The notes under the pieces were generated by a model that was not told the origin of the DNA, did not search any database, and saw nothing but the letters and a program-made list of their open reading frames with translations. 64,000 bases of DNA from Zygnema cylindricum (taxonomy: Eukaryota > Streptophyta > Zygnematophyceae > Zygnematales > Zygnemataceae). The position numbers and the translations under genes were made by a program. The stretch lies in assembly GCA_037447655.1 (NCBI GenBank), contig JBBHKE010002075.1, positions 422,337-486,336 on the forward strand, given 5' to 3'. This document shows, one piece after another, positions 46,141 to 56,010 of the stretch (position 1 is the first letter of the stretch; each line of letters opens with the position of its first letter).

Positions 46141-49014
46141 TGTTCATAATTGTACTTTGCAATGAAAACGGTGTTCTTTACTCATGTGGAAATTATATGA
46201 TGCTTTGGCACAAGAGGTTGGGGCATGTGAATCTAGATAGATTAAATAAAATGAAAAAAAGTGGATGGAATTGAGTTTGGAGAGGATGAGGTCCAGATGA
46301 TTGTAGTGGAAGTGTCCAAAGGAAGATTCATAGACTCCCATTTCCAAAGGCTTCCACATTTAGAAGAGAGAAAGTTTTAAATCTAGTTCACACTCATGTT
46401 TGGGGACCAGCTAGTTATGCTTCACATGGGAGGAAAAGATGGATACTAACCATTACACATGATTGGTCTAGATACACTAAGGTATATTTTTTTAGACATA
46501 AGTCAAAGGTACTAAGATATTTCAAAGAATACAAAGTATGGAGTTAAAAATTACATGAAACCTCAATAAAAGAGAGAAGAAGTGATAATCGGAAAGAATA
46601 CACCTTAAAGGAATTTGAAGAACTTCTTAAAGAATAAAGAATCCATCATGAGAAAACTTTTCTTTATAATTTGGAACAAAATAGAGTTGCAAAAAGAGTG
46701 AATAGAACTTTAGGAGATATGTCCAGAAGTATACTAACAGATAAAAGAATAGGATTGCAGTTTTGGGCTGAGTCTATGAGCTATGTTTACTTCATCAAAA
46801 ATAGAGTGCTAACTTCGGCAAATAAAGAGGAAACTCTGTTTGAAAGGTGGACGAGAAAAAAACCAGATTTGTCTAGTTTGAGAGTGTTCGGAAGTCAAGT
46901 CTACAGTTTAGATTCGATAAGACTAAATGGAAGTTATAGGCAAGAGAGAAACCAAGATATCTTGTAGAATATGATAAGAGCACAAAAGGATATCGAGTGT
47001 ATGACTTGAAAAATAGAGATATCATTTTGGTAAAACACATAGTGGTGATGAATGAAGTAAAGTCTATTGATCCATTCAAATATAAAAAAAAAGTCAAAAT
47101 CAGATTTGAATCGGGTCAGTATTCTGACTTTGACTTTGGAAATGAAGAGAAAGAAAACGGGGAGAAGGAAAAATCTGCAGATGTAGCAAAAGAGAAGGAC
47201 GAAAAGACAACATCCAAGGCAACACCACAATACGAAGTGGAAAGCGAGGATGAACTTGATCAAACACCGGAATTGGAAGATAAAGGAGATTAATATCTTC
47301 CTAAACAAAACCCAAGGATGCCTTCTATACCAGCGTCAGATTTTGAAGGAGGAAAAATTAGTAAACGACTTCATGAAAGACAAGTAAATAATAAACTCAC
47401 AAAGATGTGTCACCCTGAAGAACCTGAGACATACTTAGAGGCCATAAATATCCCTGAGAGAAGCCGGTGGATCACTGCCATCAATGGAGAAATGGCCTCT
47501 ATCATGGAAGCCAATACATGGGAGTTGGTAGATTGTCCACCGCAAAAAAAACCGATTGGATGTAAGTGGGTTTTTAAGCTTAAACTAAACCCAGATAATA
47601 TCATGGAAAGATATAAAGCTAGGTTGGTTTTTAAAGGTTAAACTCAAAAAGAATGAATAAACTATGAAAAACCTTTGCATCGGTAGTCAGATTTCTCTGT
47701 CAAAATCCTTTTAAGTTAAGCCGCAACAGAGGATATGGAAATACACCCGATGGATATTAAGACCCCCTTCTTACATAGAGAGTTAGAAGAAGAAATCTAT
47801 ATGAGGCAACCAAAAGGAATGGTGGAAAGTGGAGAAAAAAGAAAGGTGTGCAAACTGATAAAATCAGTTTATGGCCTTAAGCAAGCCCCGTGGCAATAGA
47901 ACATAAAATTGGACAAATTTCTGACGGGTTTGGGATACATTACAATAAGTTCAGATCACTCCATATATGTATTTGAGGATGAAAATAGAGTGATATTTAT
48001 TGCTATTTATGTTAATGATTTGTTAGTCTTAAGCAAATCGTTAAATAAAATTAACAAACTCAAACGAGATTTGAGAAGTCGGTTTGAAATGAAAGATCTC
48101 GGCGAAGCAAAATACATTTTGGGGATTCAAATGGAGTGGGATAAAAAGAATAGAATTATAAGACTCACTCAGAAAGAAGCTATCCATAATATTCTACAAA
48201 AGTTTCAGATGGAGAAAGCAAATGCGTGTACCACTCCCATAGATCTAAAGAAAGTATCGGAGAGGAGTTAAAGTTAAGTGAAGAGGGAGGGATATTGATT
48301 TTGAATGATGAGATGGATGAGGAAAAAAATAGGTTTATGGAAGGAATTCCTTATCGGCAAATTGTAGGCAATTTAATTTACTTTATAAATTGTACACGTT
48401 CGGACATAGTTGCGGTTATAGGTGTTCTCAGTAGAAGTCTAAATGAACCTAGGAAAAGAGACTGGGAAGCAGCCAAAAGAGTGATGAGATATTTGGTGGG
48501 AACAAGAGGATTATGGTTGCATTTGGGAGGGGAGCACACTAACATCACCACTTGGAGTGATGCCAGTTATGGGGATGTGCCTTTGAGACGATGTACAACT
48601 GGATATGTGTTGCAAATTGGATTTGGTGCATATTGTTGGAGTAACAAACAACAAAAAGTAATTGCTTAGTCCACTATAGAGGCTGAATACATGGCTTCAT
48701 GTGAAGCCACTAAAAAATTAATGTGGGTAAAATCTCTACTCAAAGAACTTGGGTTCATGAAATCAAGGACTCAGAATGTCTTTTGTGATAATCAAGCTAC
48801 TATCTCTGTCGCAACTAATCCAAAAGACCATTTCAAAGCTAAACATATGGATATAAGACTAAGCTTTGTCAGAGAGAAGGTTGAGGATAAAATAATTAAA
48901 CTAGTTCATAAAACAGATAAAGATATGATTGCAGACTTCATGACAAAACCAGTATCTTCTCATAAGTTAAAATTTTGCAGAGAAAATTGTGGACTTAAAT
49001 TAAAAGTTGACTAA
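46141..49014 (+). pseudogene. B1 integrase, RT and RNase H, decayed
   Basis: Integrase: WHKRLGHVNLD near 46206, HTHVWGP near 46390, SDNRKEY near 46583, then the C-terminal domain (46671-47293). RT: from RWITAINGEMASIM (47466) with frame breaks between 47640 and 47905. The active site is changed to YVND near 48006, which would abolish catalysis. RNase H: 48226-49014 (TTWSDASYGDVPL, CDNQATISVA, KHMDIRLSFVRE), ending in TAA just before the polypurine tract AAAGGGAG. Confidence 0.85.
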
Positions 49015-49027
49015 AAATTAAAGGGAG

Positions 49028-49908
49028 TGTTGAAAAGAGGTAATTAATATTCACTTATTAAATTTAGACTCTAGAGTGAAGAAAGAGAGAGAGAGTCACC
49101 ATAGATGTCACCATAGTCACAAAGAAACAGGCAGACAAGCACACAGATTAATAGATTTCCAAAATGTTGCCCAGTTCAGATTTTGAACTTAGGTATCCGA
49201 ATAATTATGTAGACGTACACCTTAACCATTAAGGCGTTGACGAAACGATACATGTCATCAATTCGCTATTACATTAAAGTGTTACGCAAACGTCACTTTC
49301 ACTAAAACACACCAAAATTGACGGAGGCACTCGTGGACGCGAATCTAACCCTATAAAATACATTATCGGACAGATGTCGTCGCCCCCGCCAAACCCAATT
49401 GAATATTAAGCGGATTTCGAACATAGCGGCGCGCTGTGCCACGTGGCGCCACATCATTGGACCCCGGAAAGGATGGGAGGAACGATGGCTCCCATGTTGA
49501 CAAGTGTCAACCAGAAGGCCATGTTGTACAATGGTCGTACAAGAAGTACAATCGGCCACTGTACCTTCTTCTACTATACACCCTTTTGATTGGCTTAGGG
49601 TAGAGTAGTAGGAAGTTGTGAGTAGGAGTTAAGGGACTTAGCGTGTTTGAGGCGCCTCTCTCCAAGTGGCCTTTTGTGTTTATAGGCCATCTTTGGCCAG
49701 CCATAACTTATTGCTCACGGGAGCAAATTCAATGATTCTTTTTGCGTTTAACTCAGGGGAATCTTCTCCTCAAAGGTGTGAGGGTGGTCAGCATATTTGT
49801 GTGCATGGGTGGCACTTATTCAGTGGGAAATTGAAAGGGGCAAATATTATCCTAGAGGCTTTACATAGGCTGCTCATTTTGAGGGTTAATGGAGACCACA
49901 GAATTTCA
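49028..49908 (+). repeat. B1 3' LTR
   Basis: 881 bp, TGTTGAAAAGAGG to GAATTTCA. It contains the antisense tRNA-like hairpin near 49214-49236, a U3 palindrome and ATTGG box near 49530-49595, a TTTATA box near 49678 and the leader hairpins. It is followed by GTGTT (49909-49913), the target duplication shared with 6353-6357. Confidence 0.88.
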
Positions 49909-52767
49909 GTGTTCATGATATTATGTTATGACGTAAGAGGCTTGGACATGTGCATTTAGATAAGTTGAAAGAAATAGAAAAGATGGGAATAGTGGAAATA
50001 ATTCAGTTTGGAGAAAGTGAAAACCTAAGTGAGTGTAGTGGTTGTGCTCAAGGTAAGGCACACAGTTACCCTTCCCAAAAGAAGCCACTTATAAATGAGA
50101 AAAGGTTTTCGACTTGGTACACACTGATATTTGAAGACCGGCAAAAGTGCCTTCACTCGAGGGTAAGAGGTGTATGATGACAATCAATGACGATTGGTCT
50201 CGGTATTCTATAGTGTATTTTTTGAAAAATAAATCAGAGGCCTTACAGGTTTTTAATAAATATATAGCGTGAAGTGAGAAATTTCATGAAACCTTTATTA
50301 AGAGAGTAAGGAGTGATAATAGGGGAGAATATACCTCCAATCAGTTTGAGGATTTTTTTAGAGAAGAGGGATTGTAACATCAAAAGACAGTCCCTGAAAA
50401 TCCTTAGCAAAATGGTGTAGCCAAGAGGTTAAATAAGACACTAAGTGATAGTGCTATGAGTATGTTGTCGGATAAGAAGATAGGAAAAAGATTTTGGGCA
50501 GAAGCAATGAACTGTGTTAATTATCTCAAGAATATAATTCTTACTTTGGTAGTTAAAGGCCAAACTCCATATGAGAGATGGACAGGCCGAAAACCAGATG
50601 TATCACACTGAAAGGTTTTTGGTAGTCAAGTGTTCAGTCTACACAGAGATCGGTTAAATTGAAAGTTGGATCCGAAAGAAAAACCATGATATTTGCTAGG
50701 ATATGATAAAGATGTAAAAGGATATAAAGTCTATGATCTTAAGAGAGAAGATATAATCTTAGTGAAGCATCTAGTGGTTATGGATAAAGGGAAATATATA
50801 GATCCGTTTAAGCATATAGAGATAGTCAAAATCAGATTTGAGACAAAAAATTCTGATGACTTTGAGCTTCCTAACTATCCAAGTTTTCAAAAAGATGATG
50901 ATCTTCCAAGTACAAATCAGACCGAGGAGGATTCACCTGTGGAACCCCTAGTACCAACTCTAACCGAAGCGGAAGACGTGGTGAAAATAGACCTTGAATC
51001 GAGGGATAAGGGAGAAGTCGAAACTGTCCGAAAGAATCCACGAGAGCCATCCATTCCAACATCAAAGTTTGAGGGTGGAAGGAGAAGCAGCAAAAGACTG
51101 GAAGAGAAACAAGTTAACAACAAGGTAACCAAACTGTCTCATCCCGATAAACCCCTGACTTATGGTGAGGCGATTAATTGTCCTGAGAGGAACCGGTGGA
51201 AGACAGCCATTAATAAAGAGATGGCTTTGATTATGGTAGCTGATACATGGGAATTGGTGAACTGTCCCCCTGACAAGAAGCCAATGCGGTGTAAGTGGGT
51301 ATTTAAATTGAAACTTAACCCGGATTACACCATTGAGCGCTACAAGGCTCGGTTAGTGGCGAAAGGATTTACCCAGAAAGAGGGAATTGACTACAAGGAG
51401 ACATTTGCCCCGGTCATTAGGTTCCCCTCCGTCCAGATACTTCTCAGTTTGGGAGGTTCCCATCCGTCCGGATACTTCTCAGTTTGGCAAAAGCACAAGA
51501 CATGGAAGTACATCAAATGGACATCAAGACAACCTTCCTACATAAAGAGTTAAAAGAGGAGATATTTATGCGACAGCCCGAAGGACTTGTGGAGCAAGGG
51601 GAGGAAAGCAAGGTTTGCCAATTGATCAAGTCATTGTATGGGCTAAAACATGTGCCACGTCAATGGAATTACAAGCTTGATGAGTTTCTTATAGGTCAGG
51701 GATACATTCGGATCAACTCAGATCATTCAATTTATTTGTTTGACGATGATGGAGGAATTATATTTATCCCAATTTATGTTGATGATTTACTTATTTTATG
51801 TAAATCTACGGATAAAATAAATAAGTTGAAAACGGATTTAAAAGGTAGATTTGCGATGAACGATGTGGGTGAAGCAAGGTATATTTTAGGAATTTAGGTA
51901 GAGAGAGTCACAGAAAAAAAAAAAATCAGATTAACTCAAAAAAAGGCCATTGGAAACATGTTAGAGAGATTCGAAATCGACAAGGCTAATAGTTGTACCA
52001 CTCTAATGGAACTAAAGAAAGGAAGTGAGGGGAGTGTGGAGGAGGGAGTTATAATCTTGGAAGATGAGTTAGGCCCTAAAGAGAAAAAAATTATGCACAC
52101 AATTCCTTATAGACAAGTACTGGGCAGCTTAATATATTTTATAAACTGTACCCGACAGGACATAGCTGCAGCTGTAGGAGTACTAAGTAGGAGTTTGAAT
52201 GCTCCCACTAACAAAGATTACGAGGCAGCTAAGAGAGTCTTTAGATATCTCATAGGAACTAGAGATCTATGGTTCCATTTGGGTGAGAAAAATACTAACA
52301 TCACCACTTAGAGTGATGTCAGCTATGGGGATGCTCCTATGAGGAGATGCATGTCTGGATATGTATTCTATGTGGGTGATGGGGCTTGCTGCTAAAGCAG
52401 CAAGCAACAAAAGGTCATTGCTCAGTCTTCATTGCCTCTTGCTCTGCTATAAATGAATTAATGTGGGTCAAATCTTTGCTTTGTAAGCTTAGTTATCTTA
52501 AATGTGGTGTCCAAAACTGTTTTGTGATAATCAAGCAGTTATTGCCATTTCTGCCAATCCAAAAACACCACTTTAAAGCGAAACATATGGATATTAGACT
52601 TAGCTTTGTGAGGGAAAAAGTACAAGACAAGATAATCAATATAGAGTAAAGACCAGAAAGTGAAATGGTAGCTGTTATGATGACCAAACCTGTACCTTCC
52701 CCTAAGCTAATTTTTTGAAAGGAGAAGTGTGGTCTGAAATTAAAGAGTGACTAGAAAATAAGGGGAG
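49909..52767 (+). pseudogene. A1 integrase, RT and RNase H (continued after B1)
   Basis: It resumes with the integrase zinc-binding region (RGLDMCIJ-like start in broken frame, then LDKLKEIEKMGIVE, CSGCAQGKAH). It continues through the integrase core to the C-terminal domain and the linker frame 50693-51553. RT (51484-51897) keeps IYVDDLLIL near 51775. RNase H follows (51958-52649) with stops. A 35-bp tandem duplication at 51420-51488 shifts the RT frame. It ends at the polypurine tract next to the LTR at 52768. Confidence 0.85.
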
Positions 52768-53819
52768 TGTAGAAATTAATGGTTCTTTTAGTATTTTCTA
52801 GGTCTAAAATGAAATGCAAAAAAGAAGTCGAGGCAGTCTGCCTCTAACTCCTCTCTTCATCTCCCACACTTGTCGCACTCACAAAAGGTTAAAGAGGGAG
52901 CTAGAGCCATGGTTGCTTATGCTGTCTAGAGAAAGAGAGACAGGCGGTAGATTTTGGTAGATTTACTAAAATATACTTGACGGACCCAGGATTTGATACT
53001 AGTACCTACCGTTTGTCAAGTCAAAAATAGCGAGTAGCTTTACCATATATTCTATGATCGGTGCTCAGACATATATGGTTTGATAGATCTTTATATATGT
53101 ACGACTACATAAATTCATTTAACGGCGCGAACAACCATGAAACATATACACAGTAAAAATATATGTAAGGCGTACGGTACTTTGCGAAATGAATACCGCG
53201 CATTTGTTTTGACGGCGAAACAAATACTGCGCATTGATTTTCGACGGCTAGAATCAAATGTCGGTTTTAATCGAACGACCACGATAGGCGTCGAGATTGG
53301 GGAATGGGCGCTTTAGCGTTTTTCAGTCAGCGCCACGTCAAGCGCCAGGTGGCAAGTCGTCATTGGCTTACGTCAGCTCCGGAAAATATAGGAACTAATC
53401 CGGATATCGCAGACGTAAACATTTCTGCCATGCCGTTCGATGGTCGTATAGAAAGTACATCGGCACCTGTACTTTTCTGTACAACACAGTAATATTATTG
53501 GTGCCATACCCTAGTAGTATAGGGCTTAGAGAGGGATTTAGGACTTCGAAAGTTTGGTAGGTAGACCCCTCTCTCCCAGAGAGCTCATGTACAAAAGGTC
53601 AACTTTGACTCGTCATAACTTACTGCTCAGGGGAGCAAATTCAGAGATTCTTTTTGCTATCGACTCAAGGGAGTTTTGTTTTCACAAGGGTGAAGTTGGT
53701 CAAAGTTTTTGTTTGCCAAGGTGGCAGTTATTCTTGCTGAAATACAAAGGGGTTAAGGTTATCCTAGGGGCTTCGTGTGAGCTGCCTACTTTGTTGATAT
53801 TGGAGGTCTCAGATTTGCT
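52768..53819 (+). repeat. A1 3' LTR
   Basis: 1052 bp, TGTAGAAATTAATGG to TTTGCT (terminal CA changed to CT). It is close to 3773-4823, with the same subfamily signature in the first 60 bases. The gag ATG position in the terminal hairpin is mutated to ATT. ACGTG follows at 53820-53824. Confidence 0.88.
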
Positions 53820-53824
53820 ACGTG

Positions 53825-54076
53825 TCGCTGCTCAAATATCTATGTAAATGGTGATTTATCTCCTCGAGGTACATCACCATTTACAAAAACGTTCGAAGCG
53901 AATGCTTCGCAAAAATAATCAAACGGTCATTGTTACCTTTAAACCTTTGGAGAATATTGGCAAGATTCTTTGTAATGTTGTTCGCGGATAAAAACAAAAT
54001 AAGAGGTACGCAGTAGTACGGAGAGGTTCGGATTTTTGTAAACAACCTCACTTTTCGTTTGATGGAACGCCGCCTT
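53825..54076 (-). repeat. Dispersed repeat copy 1, proximal part
   Basis: On the minus strand it matches 62142-62395. Shared blocks include GGCGTTCCATCA-type, CCTCTCCGTAC, TTTTGTTTTTAT and AATCTTGCC. Together with 3282-3767 it makes a ~740-bp unit of the same length as copy 2, once A1 is removed. Confidence 0.65.
53844..53884. repeat. Perfect 12-bp inverted repeat
   Basis: GTAAATGGTGAT (53844-53855) and ATCACCATTTAC (53873-53884) are exact reverse complements around a 17-base loop. Just downstream a second small hairpin GAAGC-GAAT-GCTTC occurs at about 53895-53909. The equivalent part of repeat copy 2 does not keep the pairing, so this is specific to copy 1. Confidence 0.7.
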
Positions 54077-54674
54077 TATTAAAATGTACATATATCATCG
54101 TAATTGTTTTGTAGAGTTCTTAATTCTATTGTAGATTTAAGGGGCAATTTTTTCGGGCGCCGAATTAGGGTTATTAACACTAATTGTGATTCATGGCGTA
54201 CTATCAAACACTTCATATTTTTGGGTATCAATTTAAATCCGAAAAAAATGATGTCTCAGAATGACATTGGACATTGATGTTGCGTTACACCTTCCATAGT
54301 GATCGGAGTTAATAAGACTAAATCGGTAGTTTGTTTTTATTGGCCGAAAATCAAAAACAGTAAAGTAAAAGAGAAGAAAAACTTTATTACAAAAAGTGCG
54401 ATGGAAAAACCATCAAAGTACAATGGGGTAAAAAAAATAAAACTCACATTTAAATACTACTAGAGCCAAATATTACTAAAACAAAACAAAACGAATAAAT
54501 GAGGAAACCAAAAACACTGGGCTAATTGGCAAGACTAAACAAAATACGAAAGATGACAAGACAAAAAAAGAAAAAACCCACCCTACATGATGCCCCACAA
54601 CCCTAACAAGCTAAATTCCACACACCCAAAAATCGTGGATGTGGACAGGATCTCGAAGAGGGTGGTCTAGGAGG
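54077..54674. other. AT-rich spacer, nothing recognised
   Basis: An A-rich stretch (54330-54600) with no convincing frame or repeat. It separates the dispersed repeat from the C-terminal end of the RT-linked pseudogene. Confidence 0.5.
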
Positions 54675-54966
54675 CTACGCCCTATCATCCGCCACCATGC
54701 TTCGACGGAGAAGGGCCGCAGCTTGAGCTCGTTGAAGGGCAACTAATACACTCTAACGGTAAAAAGCAACTAGAAGACTTGGGGAAGGACTCGCTAGACC
54801 CCGGGATTCAAAAGCTTTCTTAGCACAGTTGTGGGGAAAATCATCAAAAGACTTGTCCAAATAACTAAATATTTATCCTGCAAATGGAACAAATTGGTCC
54901 GCTGGGTCTCGGTGAGCGTAATCTTTTTCTTTAGAAGCCATTGCGTCTCGAGCCGCCATGCATGTA
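54675..54966 (-). pseudogene. RT-linked C-terminal domain, last part (split by A5)
   Basis: Minus-strand translation gives motifs I recall from the extreme C-terminus of RT-linked proteins in mosses, lycophytes and algae: a KDYAHRDPADQFVPFA stretch, HNCAKKAF, and ALQRAQAAALLRR near the end. Two in-frame stops interrupt it before the stop at 54675-54677. It continues the frame of 61415-61985 exactly if A5 and one copy of ATGTA are removed. The family assignment is from memory and should be searched. Confidence 0.5.
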
Positions 54967-55046
54967 TGTAGAAACTAATGGTTTTATTAGTATTTTCTAG
55001 GTCTGAAAAGAAATATAGAAGTCGAGGCAGTCTATCTCTAACTTCT

Positions 55047-55091
55047 CTCTCCAACTCTCAAACTTGTCGCAGTCACTGAGAAATTGGAGAG
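55047..55091 (+). promoter_or_regulatory. Conserved U3 stem-loop
   Basis: CTCTCCAA (55047-55054) pairs perfectly with TTGGAGAG (55084-55091). The loop contains ACTTGTCGCAGTCACTGA, which recurs with little change near the same LTR position in families A, C and D. It is followed by a conserved GAGCCATGGCT block. Because this lies near the 5' end of U3 it would be present only near the 3' end of the genomic RNA; a role there is inferred. Confidence 0.55.
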
Positions 55092-55173
55092 GAAGCTAGA
55101 GCCATGGCTACCTTGGCTATCCTGAGGTTTACGGGAATTTTACATTAGGGTTTATATATTTAAATAAAATGTA

Positions 55174-55255
55174 TGTGCCGGCGGCAGGATTTGATCCTTG
55201 TACCTGCCGGCCGGCAGACACGAAGTAGCCGGTAGCCTTAGCCGTTTAATCTAGC
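55174..55255 (-). other. Antisense tRNA-like module in the A LTR
   Basis: On the minus strand ACGGCTAAGGCTAC (A-box-like, compare CTAAGGC of type II tRNAs) is followed about 45 bases later by GGATCAAATCC (55187-55197), 9 of 11 to the Pol III B box GGTTCGANTCC. Equivalent modules occur near 3993, 10290, 16895, 19835, 24315, 29715, 34500, 39150 and 60590, always antisense to the host element. Confidence 0.5.
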
Positions 55256-55392
55256 GATAGTGTTACATAGCATATAGTTTGATAATTATTTAGATATGTA
55301 TATTAGCGATAAACCATTTAACTGGAATGAATTACGGGATACATAGATCCAGTAATATATAATGTACGACTTACGGTACGGACAAAAATCAG

Positions 55393-55432
55393 TACCGCGC
55401 ATTTGTTTCGTAAAAGAAACAAATACCGCGCA
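55393..55432 (+). promoter_or_regulatory. Paired TACCGCGCA module in U3
   Basis: The 9-mer TACCGCGCA occurs at 55393-55401 and 55424-55432. Between the copies TGTTTC and GAAACA form an inverted repeat. The same arrangement is seen in LTRs of A1, A3, C2 and C3, suggesting a transcription-factor or enhancer site. Confidence 0.45.
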
Positions 55433-55640
55433 TGTATTTATTACGGCTACGATTAAAGCCGAATTTAATCGGACGGCCGGGATTAGCGCCGAGATCGCGG
55501 AGGAAGATTTCGGCGGTTTGTGGCCATCGCCACATCGGATGACGCGTGGCGAAATTCCGTTGGATTGTGGAATCTCCGGAGATTATGGCACCGAATCCGG
55601 ATTTGACATGTGTCGACATTTTGGCCATGTCGTACAATAT

Positions 55641-55698
55641 CCGTACATAAAGTACACCGGCAGCTGTACTTTTGCGTACGGAACTCAATTCTGATTGG
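55641..55698 (+). promoter_or_regulatory. U3 palindrome with ATTGG (reverse CCAAT) box
   Basis: CCGTAC and GTACGG (outer arms) and AAGTACA and TGTACTT (inner arms) form a symmetrical 41-base palindrome at 55641-55681; ATTGG lies 12 bases on. The pairing is kept in A, B and C LTRs with sequence changes. It precedes the presumed transcription start by roughly 100-150 bases, as expected for a promoter module. Confidence 0.45.
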
Positions 55699-55765
55699 TT
55701 CCGTACATCAGTAGATAGAGTCTGTGAGAGAGATAGGACTTAGAAAAATTAGAAGGTAGGACCCT

Positions 55766-55977
55766 CTCTCCCAGAGAGCTTCTGTACAAAAGGTCAACTT
55801 TGACCCTCCATAACTTACTGCTCAGGGGAGCAAATTCAGAGATTCTTTTTGCTATCGACTCAGGGGAGTCTTGTCTTCAAAGGGGTGAAGTTGGTCAGAG
55901 TTTTTGTCTGCCAGGGTGGCAGTTATTTTTGCTTAAACACAAAGGGGTCAGGATTATCCTAGAGGCTTCTTGGAAGC
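55766..55977 (+). promoter_or_regulatory. Leader hairpin array (AGGG loops)
   Basis: Small hairpins in order: CTCTC-CCA-GAGAG (55766-55778), GGTCA-ACTT-TGACC (55792-55805), TGCTC-AGGG-GAGCA (55819-55832), GACTC-AGGG-GAGTC (55857-55870), CTTCA/TGAAG (55875-55890; CTTCAC-AGGG-GTGAAG in the 3' LTR), CTGCCA-GGG-TGGCAG (55908-55922) and GCTTC-TTG-GAAGC (55965-55977). They lie in the presumed R-U5 leader of the genomic RNA. Family C has CTACAC/GTGTAG and B has CCTCAC/GTGAGG for the fifth stem, so pairing is maintained by paired changes. Confidence 0.6.
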
Positions 55978-55983
55978 TGTCCA

Positions 55984-56010
55984 CTCTGAGGACTTATGGA
56001 GGTCTCAGAG
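55984..56010 (+). promoter_or_regulatory. Start-codon hairpin at the LTR end
   Basis: CTCTGAG (55984-55990) pairs with CTCAGAG (56004-56010), extended by AC/GT with one bulged G. The gag ATG (55996-55998) is in the apical loop. Other families keep a hairpin here with unrelated stem sequences, which suggests control of translation start, or of the switch from translation to packaging. Confidence 0.55.

Larger units (their letters stand above)
6358..49908 (+). mobile_element. B1: copia element inserted in A1 pol, itself heavily invaded
   Basis: The 5' edge TGTTGAAAATAGG at 6358 and the 3' LTR at 49028-49908 belong to the same LTR family. The 5-bp duplication GTGTT flanks both edges (6353-6357 and 49909-49913). 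Removing 6358-49908 and one GTGTT joins the two halves of A1 pol at the same point of the reading frame. The 5' LTR of B1 is itself broken: its first 405 bases are at 6358-6762 and its last ~290 at 44366-44655, with about 180 bases missing. Internal coding remains are at 44636-49014. Confidence 0.85.
3773..53819 (+). mobile_element. A1: outermost Ty1/copia element, carrying the whole nest
   Basis: The LTRs at 3773-4823 and 52768-53819 are the same subfamily (1051 and 1052 bp, sharing the opening TGTAGAAATTAATGG). They are flanked by identical 5-bp duplications ACGTG at 3768-3772 and 53820-53824. Its own coding sequence is 4806-6357 plus 49909-52767; everything between is the later insertion B1. 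The paralogous repeat at 62142-62887 reads straight through the equivalent insertion point, which independently confirms the boundaries. The original length without insertions would be about 6.5 kb, usual for copia. Confidence 0.9.

Noticed and set aside
54491-55694. 110-codon and 99-codon frames recurring in each A LTR (for example 24491-24823, 55362-55694, 60761-61093)
   Set aside because: They recur because the LTR is repeated. They span U3 modules, are open on both strands and change with indels in older copies.
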